In this document: positions 8,108-16,521 of the stretch, piece by piece
Layout: each line of letters starts with the position of its first letter
Position numbering within the stretch: the first letter of the stretch is position 1
Assembly: GCA_017532155.1 (NCBI GenBank)
Contig: JAFXJP010000030.1
Span: forward strand, 1-64,000
From: Clostridia bacterium
GTDB taxonomy: Bacteria; Bacillota; Clostridia; Christensenellales; Aristaeellaceae
Length of the DNA stretch: 64,000 nt
Direction of reading: 5' to 3'
The notes under the pieces: model-generated
What the model saw: the letters and a program-made list of their open reading frames with translations, nothing else
Told to the model about the DNA's origin: nothing
The model's database searches: none
Program-made: the position numbers and the translations under genes

Positions 8108-8995
8108 TTATTTTTGCAGGTTGCCGTCAATCAGCGCGGCCTGCTCGAGCATATAATCGCGGAACATGCGCACGGCGGGGGAAAGGTAACGCTTGTCATC
8201 CCAGATGAGATAGGAGGTCATCTGCAGCGGCGGATCGGTGACGGGCACCAGCTTGGTGTTTTCGCGGAAACGGCCTGCCCAGGAAATGGCGGGCGCCAGC
8301 GACACGCCCATATTTTCCGATACGTATTTGCGCACGTAGTAGGGATCGTCGCAGATGAAGGGAATGTGCGGCTCAAATCCCGCCGAGCGGCAGTGCTCGT
8401 AGGTAAGGGCGTAGAGCGTGGAGCGCGGCGACATGGTGATGAATTTTTCGTTTTGCAGATCCCTGAGCGCAATGCTCTTTTTTTGCGCCAGCGGGTGGCT
8501 TTCGTGCACGGCCAGCACCAGCGGCTCGCGAATAAGCGGCGCAGAGCCGTGCATCTGTCCGTGCGCCTGCACGGTGGATATGCACAGATCATATTCCTCG
8601 CCGTCATTGCCCGAGTAATCATGGGAGATGGAAAAATTGATGTGCGGGTATTTTTCGGCAAAGTGCGATACGCAGTCAAAGCAAAAACGCCTGCCCTCCA
8701 GTGCCAGCACGCGGATGGCGCCGGAGATATTCTCCTGCTTTGTGCGCATGGCCTGCACGCCGTTGTCTATCTCCAGCAGGGCTTTTTCCACATAGCGCTT
8801 GAAGAGCTTGCCGTTTTCATTGAGATAAATGCGGTTGTTTCGCCGGTCAAAGAGGCGCACGTTGCCAAGCTCCTTTTCAAGGCGCGCGATGGTTTGCGAC
8901 ATGGCGGGTTGGGGGATGTGATGATATGCCGCCGCACGGGTGACCGATTCCAGCCGGGCGACGGTCAGAAAGTATTTGAGCTGCAATAGTTCCAT
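8108..8995 (-). CDS. LysR family transcriptional regulator
   Basis: 295 aa. Winged helix-turn-helix at residues 1-60 (LQLKYFLTVARLESVTRAAA, then QPAMSQTIARLEKELG), followed by a two-lobed effector-binding domain. GGAGGG lies just before the ATG. It is divergent from the P-loop kinase at 9130 with a TTTTACA-N6-TGTAAAA palindrome between them, the usual LysR arrangement. It probably controls the divergent 9.1-12.9 kb block and/or the downstream dehydrogenase. The inducer is unknown. Confidence 0.92.
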   Translation of the reverse strand: MELLQLKYFLTVARLESVTRAAAYHHIPQPAMSQTIARLEKELGNVRLFDRRNNRIYLNENGKLFKRYVEKALLEIDNGVQAMRTKQENISGAIRVLALEGRRFCFDCVSHFAEKYPHINFSISHDYSGNDGEEYDLCISTVQAHGQMHGSAPLIREPLVLAVHESHPLAQKKSIALRDLQNEKFITMSPRSTLYALTYEHCRSAGFEPHIPFICDDPYYVRKYVSENMGVSLAPAISWAGRFRENTKLVPVTDPPLQMTSYLIWDDKRYLSPAVRMFRDYMLEQAALIDGNLQK

Positions 8996-9058
8996 AAGAT
9001 CCCTCCTGCGGCTATTTTAACATACATTTTGAAATATGCAAATATATAACAAATGATA

Positions 9059-9088
9059 TTTTACATGGCATTGTAAAAAATATATAAT
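9059..9088 (+). promoter_or_regulatory. Promoter with LysR-type palindrome in the divergent region
   Basis: TTTACA (9060-9065), 17-nt spacer and TATAAT (9083-9088) drive the plus-strand block. The -35 sits inside TTTTACA-TGGCAT-TGTAAAA (9059-9078), a dyad compatible with the T-N11-A type sites bound by LysR proteins. Confidence 0.7.
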
Positions 9089-9129
9089 ATGCTTAAGAAA
9101 CTTTGCCATAAAGATGGAGAAAAGCAAGT

Positions 9130-9735
9130 ATGGATCTGATTATCATCGCCGGCATGCCGGCCTCAGGAAAAAGCACCTATGCCAAAAAGCTCAGTCGCGC
9201 CATCGGCTATCCCATCATCGAAAAGGACAATATCAAGGAAGAGCTTTTTGATACGCTGGGCTTTAACTGCTATGCGGAAAAGCGTCAGCATGACGTAGCA
9301 GCCACCGCTGTGCTTTTGCGCGTGGCGGATGATATGCTCGCCTGCGGACAGTCGCTGATCATGGTCAACAACTTCCGCGACGACGCCAAGGAAGCGCTGG
9401 AAAAGCTGATCAACAAGTATGATTGCCGCTGCGTGATTGTGTTTTTTGGCGGCGACAGCGATGCATTCTACAGGCGCTATGTGGAGCGGGACAACGCACA
9501 TGCGCGTCATCGCGGCCATGCGCTGCAGGAGCATTATCCGCCGCGTCCGGGCGATCCTACGGAATACGAAATGACGCGCGAGGAATTCCGCCAGAAGTTT
9601 GAAATGCTGGGCATGGACTCTTTGCAGGTGCAGGGCGGCGTGCGCATCATGGTGGATGCGACAGAGCCTGCGCAAATCAATGTGGAAGAGCTCAACGCTG
9701 CCATTGTCAATGCCCTGAATAATAAAGAAGATTAA
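9130..9735 (+). CDS. P-loop kinase-like ATPase (AAA_33/zeta-like)
   Basis: 201 aa. Walker A at the N-terminus, AGMPASGKST (residues 7-16), is typical of small-molecule kinases of the AAA_33 group. A second acidic stretch (IIEKDNIKEELF) resembles the substrate-binding or base region of these kinases. No antitoxin is nearby, so a zeta toxin is unlikely. It is the first gene of the plus-strand block under the LysR-region promoter, 19 nt ahead of the dehydrogenase, which suggests a metabolic phosphorylation step. Substrate unknown. Confidence 0.75.
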   Translation: MDLIIIAGMPASGKSTYAKKLSRAIGYPIIEKDNIKEELFDTLGFNCYAEKRQHDVAATAVLLRVADDMLACGQSLIMVNNFRDDAKEALEKLINKYDCRCVIVFFGGDSDAFYRRYVERDNAHARHRGHALQEHYPPRPGDPTEYEMTREEFRQKFEMLGMDSLQVQGGVRIMVDATEPAQINVEELNAAIVNALNNKED

Positions 9736-9754
9736 AGAAAGAAGGTACCTTATT

Positions 9755-10708
9755 ATGAAAAAGATCGTAGCGTTTCCCTTCCGCAGCCAGAAGGCGCTGA
9801 TGCACCCCGAATCCCGTCAGATGCTCCTTGACGCGGGCTTTGAAATCGTTGCCAATGAAACGGGTGCCGCGCTGCCCGCCGACCAGCAGAAGGAAATGAT
9901 CAAGGATGCGTATGCCATCGTGGCCGGCACCGAAAAGTATGATGCGGCTATGCTGGAAGGCTGCGACAACCTCAAGGCCGTCATCCGCTTTGGCGTGGGC
10001 ACGGATAACTTTGATCTGAAGACCATGAAGGAAAAGGGCATCGAAGTGGGCGTGATTGCCAACCACGATTCCGTGGCTGAATTTGCCATGATGCTGCTTC
10101 TCTCCGCCATGAAGAACGCGCCCCGCCTGGACCGCGATGTGCGTCAGGGCAAGTGGGCGCGCTATCCCCAGAAGGAACTGACCGGCAAGACCGTGGGTAT
10201 CATCGGCTTTGGCCGCATCGGCCGCCGTCTGGCTGAAATGCTGCAGGGCTTCAAGGTCAATCTGCTGGCCTACGATCCCTACCTGAACGAAGAAAAGGCT
10301 GCGGAGCTTCATGCCAAGGCTGTTACGCTGGACGAATTGCTTGAGCAGTCTGACGTAGTGTCCCTGCACCTGCCCCACACCCCTGAAACCGATCATATGT
10401 GCAACGCCGATTTCTTTGCCAAGATGAAGGACGGCGCGTACTTGGTCAACACCTCCCGCGGCAAGCTGGTGGATGAAAAGGCGCTGGTTGCCGCGCTTGA
10501 AAGCGGCAAGCTGTCCGGCGCCGGCATCGACGTGTACGAAGTGGAGCCCGTCACCCCCGATAATCCCCTGTTCAAGGTGGAAAACACGGCGCTGGCGCCT
10601 CACTGTGCGGCCCTGTCCTATGAGACCAACTACAACGGTGCCATCGTCTGCGCGCAGTCCATCATCAATGTGCTCAATGGTGAAAAGCCTGTCAACCCGC
10701 TGTTCTAA
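9755..10708 (+). CDS. D-2-hydroxyacid dehydrogenase (phosphoglycerate dehydrogenase-like)
   Basis: 317 aa, NAD-dependent oxidoreductase. The NAD-binding motif is VGIIGFGRIGRRLAEML, and the catalytic residues are recognisable: Arg in VNTSRGKLVDE, Glu in DVYEVEP, His in LAPHCAALS. The C-terminal ACT domain of classical SerA is absent, so a role in a catabolic pathway rather than serine synthesis is likely. It is the second gene of the block, 12 nt before an FAD oxidoreductase. Codons are strongly C-ending, hinting at good expression. Confidence 0.88.
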   Translation: MKKIVAFPFRSQKALMHPESRQMLLDAGFEIVANETGAALPADQQKEMIKDAYAIVAGTEKYDAAMLEGCDNLKAVIRFGVGTDNFDLKTMKEKGIEVGVIANHDSVAEFAMMLLLSAMKNAPRLDRDVRQGKWARYPQKELTGKTVGIIGFGRIGRRLAEMLQGFKVNLLAYDPYLNEEKAAELHAKAVTLDELLEQSDVVSLHLPHTPETDHMCNADFFAKMKDGAYLVNTSRGKLVDEKALVAALESGKLSGAGIDVYEVEPVTPDNPLFKVENTALAPHCAALSYETNYNGAIVCAQSIINVLNGEKPVNPLF

Positions 10709-10720
10709 GGAGCTGGCATC

Positions 10721-12091
10721 ATGAAAGAAATGAATCTGAAATATGAAATCTGCGTCATCGGCGCAGGTCCTGCCGGCCTGTGCGCGGCCATTGCGGCAGC
10801 GCGCCAGGGCAAGAAGGTGCTGGTGGTGGAGAAGAACGGTTATCTCGGCGGCAACTGCGCGCTGGGCCTGCCGCTGCTGGGCTTCCTGGATCTTAATGGC
10901 AAGCAGATTATCGCCGGCATGGCGCAGGAATGGGTGGATCGCCTGACCGAGCGCGGTATGTGCGAAGGCCATCGTACCTGCCCCAAGCATAATTCGGTTA
11001 CCTGCTTCCATTCCGAAACCTTCAAGCTGGTGGCCATCGACTGGCTGCGCGAGGAGAAGGTGGATGTGCTGCTGCACCTGGAAGCCTGCGACACCGATGT
11101 GCAGGACGGCCGACTGAAGAAGGTCACCTTCTACGGTAAGGGCAACCGTGTGACGGTGGAAGCCGATATGTTCATTGACTGCACGGGCGACGGCGACGTA
11201 GCCTACCTCGCGGGCGCTGAATATGACATGGGCCAGGAGGACACGGGCGTATTGCAGCCGCCAACCGTCATGTGTACGGTAGAGGGTGTGGATACGGCCA
11301 AGTTTTTTGACTATATTGAAGCGCATCCCGAAGAGATGACCTATTCCGCGACGATCGACCATCGTCCCGGCTATGATGCGCCCTATTTCCGCGCCAGCAA
11401 GAACCATGTGTTTGTCGGCCTGCGCCAGACCTTCACCCGCCTGCGTGCGGAAGGCAGAATGCCTGTTGAGCGCGAAACGCTGATTTATATCAAGAGCCCC
11501 AATCCGGGCGAAATCTACATCAACTCCACGCGTCTTCTGCGTACGGACGCTACCGATATCGTCAGCCTCACCAACGCCGAGCTCGAAGGACAGCGTCAGG
11601 TGGGCGCGCTGGTGGAGGTGCTGCGCGAGGAAGTGCCTGGCTTTGAAAATGCCTTCATTGCGGCTATTCAGCCCAACCTCGGCGTGCGCGAGACGCGCCG
11701 CATCCGCTGCCATGACGTGCTGTGTGCCGATCAGGCGGTGGCGGGCGAAATTCCGGCGGAAACCGTTACGCTCTCTGCCTATAAGATTGATATTCATTCC
11801 GGCGTGGATCGCTCCACCATCTTCAGCACCATCAAGGAAGCCTACGGCATCCCCTACGGCTGCCTAGTGCCCAAGGATGTGCTGGGCCTGATGGTCGCCG
11901 GACGCAATATCGGTGTGGACGCCAAGGTCATGGCTTCTTCCCGCATCATGCCTGTATGCATGGCGCTGGGCGAGGCGGCCGGCTACGGCGCGGCGCTGGC
12001 GCTTGAAAAGGGCGTGGAAGCGCACGAAGTGGATGTGCGTCAGGTGCGCGCAAAGATCCTTGAAAACAACGGTATTCTTACCAGACCGTGA
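10721..12091 (+). CDS. FAD-dependent oxidoreductase, paralog 1
   Basis: 456 aa flavoprotein. The dinucleotide-binding motif is CVIGAGPAGLCAAIAAARQG near residue 11, followed by an acidic strand end (VVEKNGYLGG). DCTGDGDVAYLAG is the second FAD motif, LGVRETRRI is the signature shared by all three paralogs in this block, and the C-terminal flavin-contacting LGLMVAGRNI region is present. This is the FAD_oxidored family found in anaerobe catabolic clusters. There is no signal peptide. AAGGAG precedes the ATG. The gene is followed after 11 nt by an MBL hydrolase, and co-transcription is likely. Substrate not known. Confidence 0.88.
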   Translation: MKEMNLKYEICVIGAGPAGLCAAIAAARQGKKVLVVEKNGYLGGNCALGLPLLGFLDLNGKQIIAGMAQEWVDRLTERGMCEGHRTCPKHNSVTCFHSETFKLVAIDWLREEKVDVLLHLEACDTDVQDGRLKKVTFYGKGNRVTVEADMFIDCTGDGDVAYLAGAEYDMGQEDTGVLQPPTVMCTVEGVDTAKFFDYIEAHPEEMTYSATIDHRPGYDAPYFRASKNHVFVGLRQTFTRLRAEGRMPVERETLIYIKSPNPGEIYINSTRLLRTDATDIVSLTNAELEGQRQVGALVEVLREEVPGFENAFIAAIQPNLGVRETRRIRCHDVLCADQAVAGEIPAETVTLSAYKIDIHSGVDRSTIFSTIKEAYGIPYGCLVPKDVLGLMVAGRNIGVDAKVMASSRIMPVCMALGEAAGYGAALALEKGVEAHEVDVRQVRAKILENNGILTRP

Positions 12092-12102
12092 GGTGAAAGA
12101 TA

Positions 12103-12900
12103 ATGGCAAGCGGAGAAGTAAGAACGATTATCAATGAACGTCCCTGGGAAATGCGCGTGCCCGCCTTCCGCGTGTTTGGCAACCTGTATTTCGTGGGCAA
12201 TGCCAACTGCGCGTCCTGGATTGTAGATACCTCGGTCGGCCCGATTCTTTTTGACACAAACTATCCCACCATGGCGCACATGGAAATCCAGTCCATCTGG
12301 GAAGCGGGCTTTGACCCGCGCAAGATCATTGCCATTTTCCATTCGCACGGGCATTATGATCATTTCGGCACGACGGAACTGATTCGTCAGCTGTCGGGCG
12401 CGAAGGTCTATCTGGGCGCGGAGGATGCCAAAATGTTCCGCGAGCGTCCCGAGCTTGCGCTGGCGGCGGGCTCTGCCTGCCCGATCAATCTGTTTGTGCC
12501 CGATGTGGAAATAAACGACGGCGATGTATTCACTTTCGGCGACACTACTATCCGCTGCGTGCATACGCCCGGCCACTGTCCCGGCGCGACGAGCTATTTC
12601 TTCCCTGTGACGGACGGAAAGCAGACGCTGAAGGCGGCGCTGCACGGCGGCGCGGGCCTCAATGCGCTGGTGCGTGAATTCCGCGAAAAGTACGGCGTTG
12701 ACTGGCGGCAGGATTATATCGACAACATGAACAAGGTGATGGACGAGGACGTGGACATCTTCCTTGGCAATCACACCAGCCAGAATGGATTGCTGGACAA
12801 ACTGCCCAAGATGACGGCGGATTACAACCCCTTCATCGACAAGGGCGCGTGGAAAGCTTTCCTGATCAAGATGCGCGATAAAGCCAAGGAAGTTGAATAA
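12103..12900 (+). CDS. MBL-fold metallo-hydrolase
   Basis: 265 aa, metallo-beta-lactamase fold. The metal-binding motif HSHGHYDH (about residues 83-90) and the downstream HTPGHCPG and GNHTSQ histidines complete a two-metal site. GAGGTGAAAG precedes the start. It is the last gene of the first transcription unit in this block, ending at a terminator. It could be a lactonase, thioesterase or phosphodiesterase; linkage to a hydroxyacid dehydrogenase and flavoenzyme favours hydrolysis of a lactone or thioester intermediate, which is inference. Confidence 0.88.
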   Translation: MASGEVRTIINERPWEMRVPAFRVFGNLYFVGNANCASWIVDTSVGPILFDTNYPTMAHMEIQSIWEAGFDPRKIIAIFHSHGHYDHFGTTELIRQLSGAKVYLGAEDAKMFRERPELALAAGSACPINLFVPDVEINDGDVFTFGDTTIRCVHTPGHCPGATSYFFPVTDGKQTLKAALHGGAGLNALVREFREKYGVDWRQDYIDNMNKVMDEDVDIFLGNHTSQNGLLDKLPKMTADYNPFIDKGAWKAFLIKMRDKAKEVE

Positions 12901-12903
12901 CAG

Positions 12904-12937
12904 AAAACAGCTGGCCGGAAGGTCGGCTGTTTTCATA
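12904..12937 (+). terminator. Intrinsic terminator after the MBL hydrolase
   Basis: AAAACAGC pairs with GCTGTTTT, with GGCC/GGTC continuing the stem, then a short T-rich tail. Confidence 0.75.
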
Positions 12938-12940
12938 TAA

Positions 12941-12969
12941 TTGACACATTTTAATGTAGATGATACAAT
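12941..12969 (+). promoter_or_regulatory. Sigma-A promoter for the FAD oxidoreductase pair
   Basis: TTGACA (12941-12946), 17 nt, TACAAT (12964-12969). The leader to the start codon at 13057 is about 80 nt; I see no terminator in it. Confidence 0.8.
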
Positions 12970-13056
12970 AACGGCATCGTATAAAAAGCGGACTTTTTTT
13001 ATTTTGGATACTGTACTGAAAGCCTCGGACAATGGATATAAATGGAGGAAAGAATC

Positions 13057-14409
13057 ATGGCGGAAACGGTATACGGCGGAAAATATGATGTTATTGTAGC
13101 GGGCGGCGGCCCGGGAGGTTTGCCGGCGGCGATTGCCGCTGCGCGTGCAGGTATGAAAACGCTGTTGCTGGAGCAGCATGCCATGCTGGGTGGATTGACG
13201 GTATCTTCGATGCCGCTGCTGGGCTATGTGGACCGTGCAGGCAGATTGGTGCTGGGCGGTATTGCTAATGAAATTGTGACGCGCTTGCAGGAGAAAAAGG
13301 CTTCCCGCGGTCATGTGACCGATCCGACTTCGGCCAGCCTTACGCTGATCAATGCCAACTGGATGCGTATTCTGGCTTGTGAAATGTGCGATGAGGCGGG
13401 CGTGGATACGCGCCTGTATTCTCGTCTGACGGATGTAAAAGTGGAAAACGGTCGCGTGGTAGGCGTGACAGCGTGCCAGATTGAGCAGCATGTATATTAT
13501 GAAACCGCTATGCTGATTGACGCTACGGGCAACGGCACGGCCATGCATTTTGCCGGCGCTCATTATGAACGCAATCAGATCCTCATGCCCGGCTCGCTGG
13601 AATTTGCCATCGGCAATGTGGATATTGACGCATTTCTGCGTTTTCTGGAGGAGAACCCCGAAGACGCGAAATTGCCTGATACCTATACTGTGACGCAAAG
13701 CATGGAACAGATGTACAACCGCAACGGCTTTGGCGTGACTGGCCTGATGAAGAGCATTGAAATTGCGCGTGCCAACGGAGAATACATTATTCCACGCGAT
13801 TGCGCTGTGCTGGTGACCACCAACGAAAAAGACGAAATCCACTGCAATACTACGCGTGTGATCAACGTTGATCCCACCGATACGCTCAGCGTAACCCGCG
13901 CTGAATTTGAGGCGCACAAGCAGGTGGAAAGCTTGATGCATTTCTTCCGCAAGTACATTGGTGGCTTTGCTAATTGCACGCTCAACTATATTGCGCCTTT
14001 CTTTGGCATCCGCGAAACACGCCGCATCAAGGGTATCAAGCAGCTGAACGGAGACGATGTGAAAAATTGCCGCGTGCCCAAGGATTCTATTGCTATGGCG
14101 GGCTATAACTTTGACGTTCATGTGCCCGGCAAGGTGACGACTGTTATCCAGCCGGTTGAAAAGGCTGTGGGCATTCCTTATGGTTGTCTGGTGAGCGAGA
14201 ACATTGACGGTTTGCTGGTGTCTGGCCGCTGCATTGCCGCGACCGATGAGGCCTATGGATTGACCCGCGTGATGGGTACCTGCATGGGTGTGGGCGAGGC
14301 GGCTGGTACGGCGGCGGCGCTGTGCGTGAAGAAGGGCATTCAGCCCCGCGAACTGTGTCCTGAGGAATTGCGTGCCGAACTGAAAAAGAACGGCGCGATC
14401 GTTGAATGA
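13057..14409 (+). CDS. FAD-dependent oxidoreductase, paralog 2
   Basis: 450 aa from the ATG at 13057, which sits behind GGAGGAAAG. The ATG at 13042 has no ribosome-binding site and precedes that motif. FAD-binding VIVAGGGPGGLPAAIAAARA, the second motif LIDATGNGTAMHFAGA and family signature FGIRETRRIKG are clear. It resembles the genes at 10721 and 14423 across the full length. It forms a two-gene unit with paralog 3 under its own TTGACA promoter. Reaction unknown. Codon use is less C-biased than in paralog 1, so the pair may be regulated or acquired separately. Confidence 0.87.
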   Translation: MAETVYGGKYDVIVAGGGPGGLPAAIAAARAGMKTLLLEQHAMLGGLTVSSMPLLGYVDRAGRLVLGGIANEIVTRLQEKKASRGHVTDPTSASLTLINANWMRILACEMCDEAGVDTRLYSRLTDVKVENGRVVGVTACQIEQHVYYETAMLIDATGNGTAMHFAGAHYERNQILMPGSLEFAIGNVDIDAFLRFLEENPEDAKLPDTYTVTQSMEQMYNRNGFGVTGLMKSIEIARANGEYIIPRDCAVLVTTNEKDEIHCNTTRVINVDPTDTLSVTRAEFEAHKQVESLMHFFRKYIGGFANCTLNYIAPFFGIRETRRIKGIKQLNGDDVKNCRVPKDSIAMAGYNFDVHVPGKVTTVIQPVEKAVGIPYGCLVSENIDGLLVSGRCIAATDEAYGLTRVMGTCMGVGEAAGTAAALCVKKGIQPRELCPEELRAELKKNGAIVE

Positions 14410-14422
14410 CGACGGAGGGAAT

Positions 14423-15787
14423 ATGGATTCGATTAGAGAACCGGCGCGGGATATACCAGTGGTGGAAGACGTTGATGTCCTTGTGCTGGGCGGCGGCTGC
14501 ACGGGCGTATTTGCGGCATTGCGCGCTGCAAGATTGGGCGCAAAAGTAGCGATTGTGGAGCAGAATAACGCCTTTGGCGGCACGGCGGCCAATGGCTTTG
14601 TGTGCATCTGGCATGAACTGACGGATACTACTTATAAAAAACAAATTATCAGCGGTCTGACAGAGGAAGTGTTGGATCGGCTGGGGCGTGTGCCCAATGG
14701 TCTCAGACAGCGCATTGCGCCGGAGGGATCTCCTTTCCGCGCGCCTTATTACAGCCGTTATCATCTCAATACGGAAGAGCTCAAAATCGAGCTGGACAGC
14801 ATGATTCTGGATGCGGGAATAACGCCTTATCTGCATACAAAATATGCGGCGCCGTTTATCAGGGATGGCAGGCTGGAAGCGGTAGTGATCGAAAACCGTT
14901 CGGGCAGAAGCGCGATTCGCGCGAAGTTTTTTGTCGATGCGACTGCGGATGGCTTTCTGGGCGCGGACTGCGGAATGGAAACATATTATCACGACGCCCA
15001 TTTTCAGCCCGCAACAACGGGGGCGCGTGTGTGGGGCTGGAATCAGCTGCAGGATCCCAACACCGTGCTGCGCAGTGAGGAAAACCGTTTGCGTATAGGC
15101 GGCCGCGCAGGATGGGAATTGCCCATGACGGGTGCGGAGGAAATCAGCACCTGGTGCAAGAGCCAGTTTGTAGGCGACTGTTCTGATGCGAAAGTATTAA
15201 CCCGGGCGGAAATAAGTGGCCGGGCTCAGGTGCGGGAAATGATGAATATCCTGCGCGAAACGGACACGCACGGCAAGGAACTGTCGCTGGTGGCGCTTTC
15301 TTCCATCATTGGCATTCGCGAAACACGTCAGCTTAAATGCACCTATCAGCTCAAAACGGATGATGTGTGCTACGGACGTGCGTTTGACGATGCGATCGGA
15401 TATTGCGCATACCCTGTGGATGTGCATGTGCCGCAGATCCCCACGACCTTCCGCTATCTGGATGGCACCGAGCAGCATGGTTTGCCGGGCGGCGGCGTGG
15501 AATGGGTGCGCTGGCGGACGGATGAAGGCCCGTATCCGACCTATTGGCAAATCCCTTATCGGTGCATGCTGCCGGGAAAAATAGATAACTTGCTGATTTG
15601 CGGCAGGGCAATCGATACCGAAAAGGGAGCCTTTGGCGCAGCGCGCGTGATGATCAGCCTCAATCAGACGGGCGAGGCGGCGGGCGTAGCCTGCTATGAG
15701 GCGCTGAGCAGCGGAAGGACTGTGCAGTCAATTGATATCGCTGCACTGCGCAGACGCATGAAAGACGGCGGATCGATTATACTTTAA
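14423..15787 (+). CDS. FAD-dependent oxidoreductase, paralog 3
   Basis: 454 aa. The ATG at 14423 is preceded by GGAGGG; the upstream TTG at 14402 is rejected because it overlaps the previous stop and has no such site. FAD motif VDVLVLGGGCTGVFAALRAA, FVDATADGFLGADCG and IGIRETRQLKC match the family. The central region (WGWNQLQDP) differs most from paralogs 1 and 2, suggesting a different substrate or partner. It is the second gene of the unit, 13 nt after paralog 2, with a terminator overlapping its stop. Confidence 0.87.
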   Translation: MDSIREPARDIPVVEDVDVLVLGGGCTGVFAALRAARLGAKVAIVEQNNAFGGTAANGFVCIWHELTDTTYKKQIISGLTEEVLDRLGRVPNGLRQRIAPEGSPFRAPYYSRYHLNTEELKIELDSMILDAGITPYLHTKYAAPFIRDGRLEAVVIENRSGRSAIRAKFFVDATADGFLGADCGMETYYHDAHFQPATTGARVWGWNQLQDPNTVLRSEENRLRIGGRAGWELPMTGAEEISTWCKSQFVGDCSDAKVLTRAEISGRAQVREMMNILRETDTHGKELSLVALSSIIGIRETRQLKCTYQLKTDDVCYGRAFDDAIGYCAYPVDVHVPQIPTTFRYLDGTEQHGLPGGGVEWVRWRTDEGPYPTYWQIPYRCMLPGKIDNLLICGRAIDTEKGAFGAARVMISLNQTGEAAGVACYEALSSGRTVQSIDIAALRRRMKDGGSIIL

Positions 15788-15813
15788 GGAACAGCATCTG
15801 CTGTTCCTTTTTG
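15786..15813 (+). terminator. Intrinsic terminator after FAD paralog 3
   Basis: AAGGAACAGCA paired with TGCTGTTCCTT (perfect), followed by TTTTT. Confidence 0.85.
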
Positions 15814-15839
15814 ATTGCCAATGAAATTGACGAAAAATT

Positions 15840-15867
15840 AAAGGAGTTGTGTTTTCACACAACTCCT
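15840..15867 (-). terminator. Terminator of the zinc-ribbon gene
   Basis: Perfect 11-bp stem AGGAGTTGTGT/ACACAACTCCT with a 4-nt loop; on the minus strand it is followed by TTTAATTTTT. Confidence 0.8.
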
Positions 15868-15894
15868 GTTTGCACTCACCTAAGCGGTAATTAA

Positions 15895-16176
15895 TTACCG
15901 GCGCATCGCGGCGAAGCACTCGCTGCAGTAGATGGGGCGGTCGTTCTTGGGAATGAAAGGAACGGTGGTCTCGGCGCCGCAATTCGCACAAGTGGTGGTG
16001 TAGGTCTCACGGGCAGCACCGGGAGCCGGACGGCTGGCCTTGCGAGCCTGACGGCAAGCCTTGCAGCGGGTGGGCTCATTCTGGAAGCCCTTTTCGGCGT
16101 AGAATTCCTGTTCGCCAGCGGTGAACACGAATTCCTGCCCACAGTCGCGGCATACCAGCGTCTTGTCTTCGTACAT
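15895..16176 (-). CDS. Zinc-ribbon domain protein
   Basis: 93 aa from the ATG at 16176, preceded by GGGGGT. An upstream in-frame extension runs into the structured RNA and is rejected. Four CxxC pairs are present: CRDC, CKAC, CANC and CSEC, enough for two zinc ribbons. The segment FVFTAGEQEFYAEKGF between the first pairs is characteristic of the zf-trcl group of small conserved bacterial proteins. A basic linker separates the ribbons. Function unknown; nucleic-acid or ribosome binding is plausible for such ribbons. It is transcribed downstream of, and probably together with, the structured RNA at 16200-16426. Confidence 0.85.
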   Translation of the reverse strand: MYEDKTLVCRDCGQEFVFTAGEQEFYAEKGFQNEPTRCKACRQARKASRPAPGAARETYTTTCANCGAETTVPFIPKNDRPIYCSECFAAMRR

Positions 16177-16199
16177 GGTAGGTAAACCCCCTGAAAAAA

Positions 16200-16426
16200 T
16201 GTTTATCGGTTTAAGGAAGGCTGACCTGGTCTTTGACCCCACACTCGCCGGCAGGAGCTTTGCTCATAGCCATTATCGGCCCCCACGCTGCTCTCTCGAA
16301 CGCGATGCGTCCGGCCGGACTTACGTCTAAACCGCACCATGCTCACCGGAATTTTTCCGGCTTACGTGGACCGCTTCGCCTGCGACTGGCTTCGGCTTTC
16401 AACCACAGACCCGAACCTTAACCGAA
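16200..16426 (-). ncRNA. About 225-nt highly structured RNA, raiA-motif-like candidate
   Basis: A minus-strand promoter (TATAAT at 16431-16436) starts a transcript near 16424 that is non-coding for about 225 nt. Its ends pair: CGGUUAAGG at the 5' end with CCUUAAACCG at the 3' end, closing the whole molecule. Inside are further GC stems, for example CCGG-AAAAAUU-CCGG, GUCCGGCCGGAC and GGUCAAAGACC, and many unpaired purine-rich tracts (GUUGAAAGCCGAAGCC, GAGCAAAGCUC). The base composition and density of structure are unlike neighbouring intergenic DNA. Size, terminal closing stem and presence in a Clostridia genome recall the raiA-motif RNA; that identification is from memory and unverified. It precedes the zinc-ribbon gene by about 25 nt, including a U run. 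Confidence 0.65.
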
Positions 16427-16430
16427 TGCC

Positions 16431-16459
16431 ATTATAGACCTGTTTTGCTAAAAACACAA
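16431..16459 (-). promoter_or_regulatory. Promoter of the structured RNA
   Basis: On the minus strand TTGTGT (16454-16459), 17 nt, perfect TATAAT (16431-16436). The predicted start falls exactly at the 5' closing stem of the RNA. Confidence 0.75.
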
Positions 16460-16521
16460 GGGGTTTTGGAACAAAATTTCCGAAAAAACGTATGAAACAC
16501 AAGGATTTTTCTTGGATTTGG

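Noticed and set aside
7124..8989. 621-codon plus-strand frame
   Set aside because: Antisense to the Gfo/Idh/MocA and LysR genes, both of which have clear motifs.
9130..9735. Zeta-type toxin of a toxin-antitoxin pair
   Set aside because: No antitoxin-sized partner; it stands first in a metabolic operon, and the Walker A region alone is shared with many small-molecule kinases.
9707..11797. 696-codon minus-strand frame
   Set aside because: Antisense shadow of the dehydrogenase and FAD oxidoreductase; sequence is low-complexity His/Arg-rich, as expected of a reverse-frame artefact.
12040..14607. Very long open frame (855 codons) on the minus strand antisense to two FAD oxidoreductases and the MBL gene
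   Set aside because: It lies opposite well-supported family members in a GC-biased region where antisense frames stay open by chance; no ribosome-binding site or recognisable domain.
16200..16440. Identification of the structured RNA as tmRNA, RNase P RNA, SRP RNA or 6S RNA
   Set aside because: No tRNA-like ends or tag ORF, no GAGGAAAGUCC core, no SRP GGAAGC tetraloop domain, no 6S open-bubble layout.
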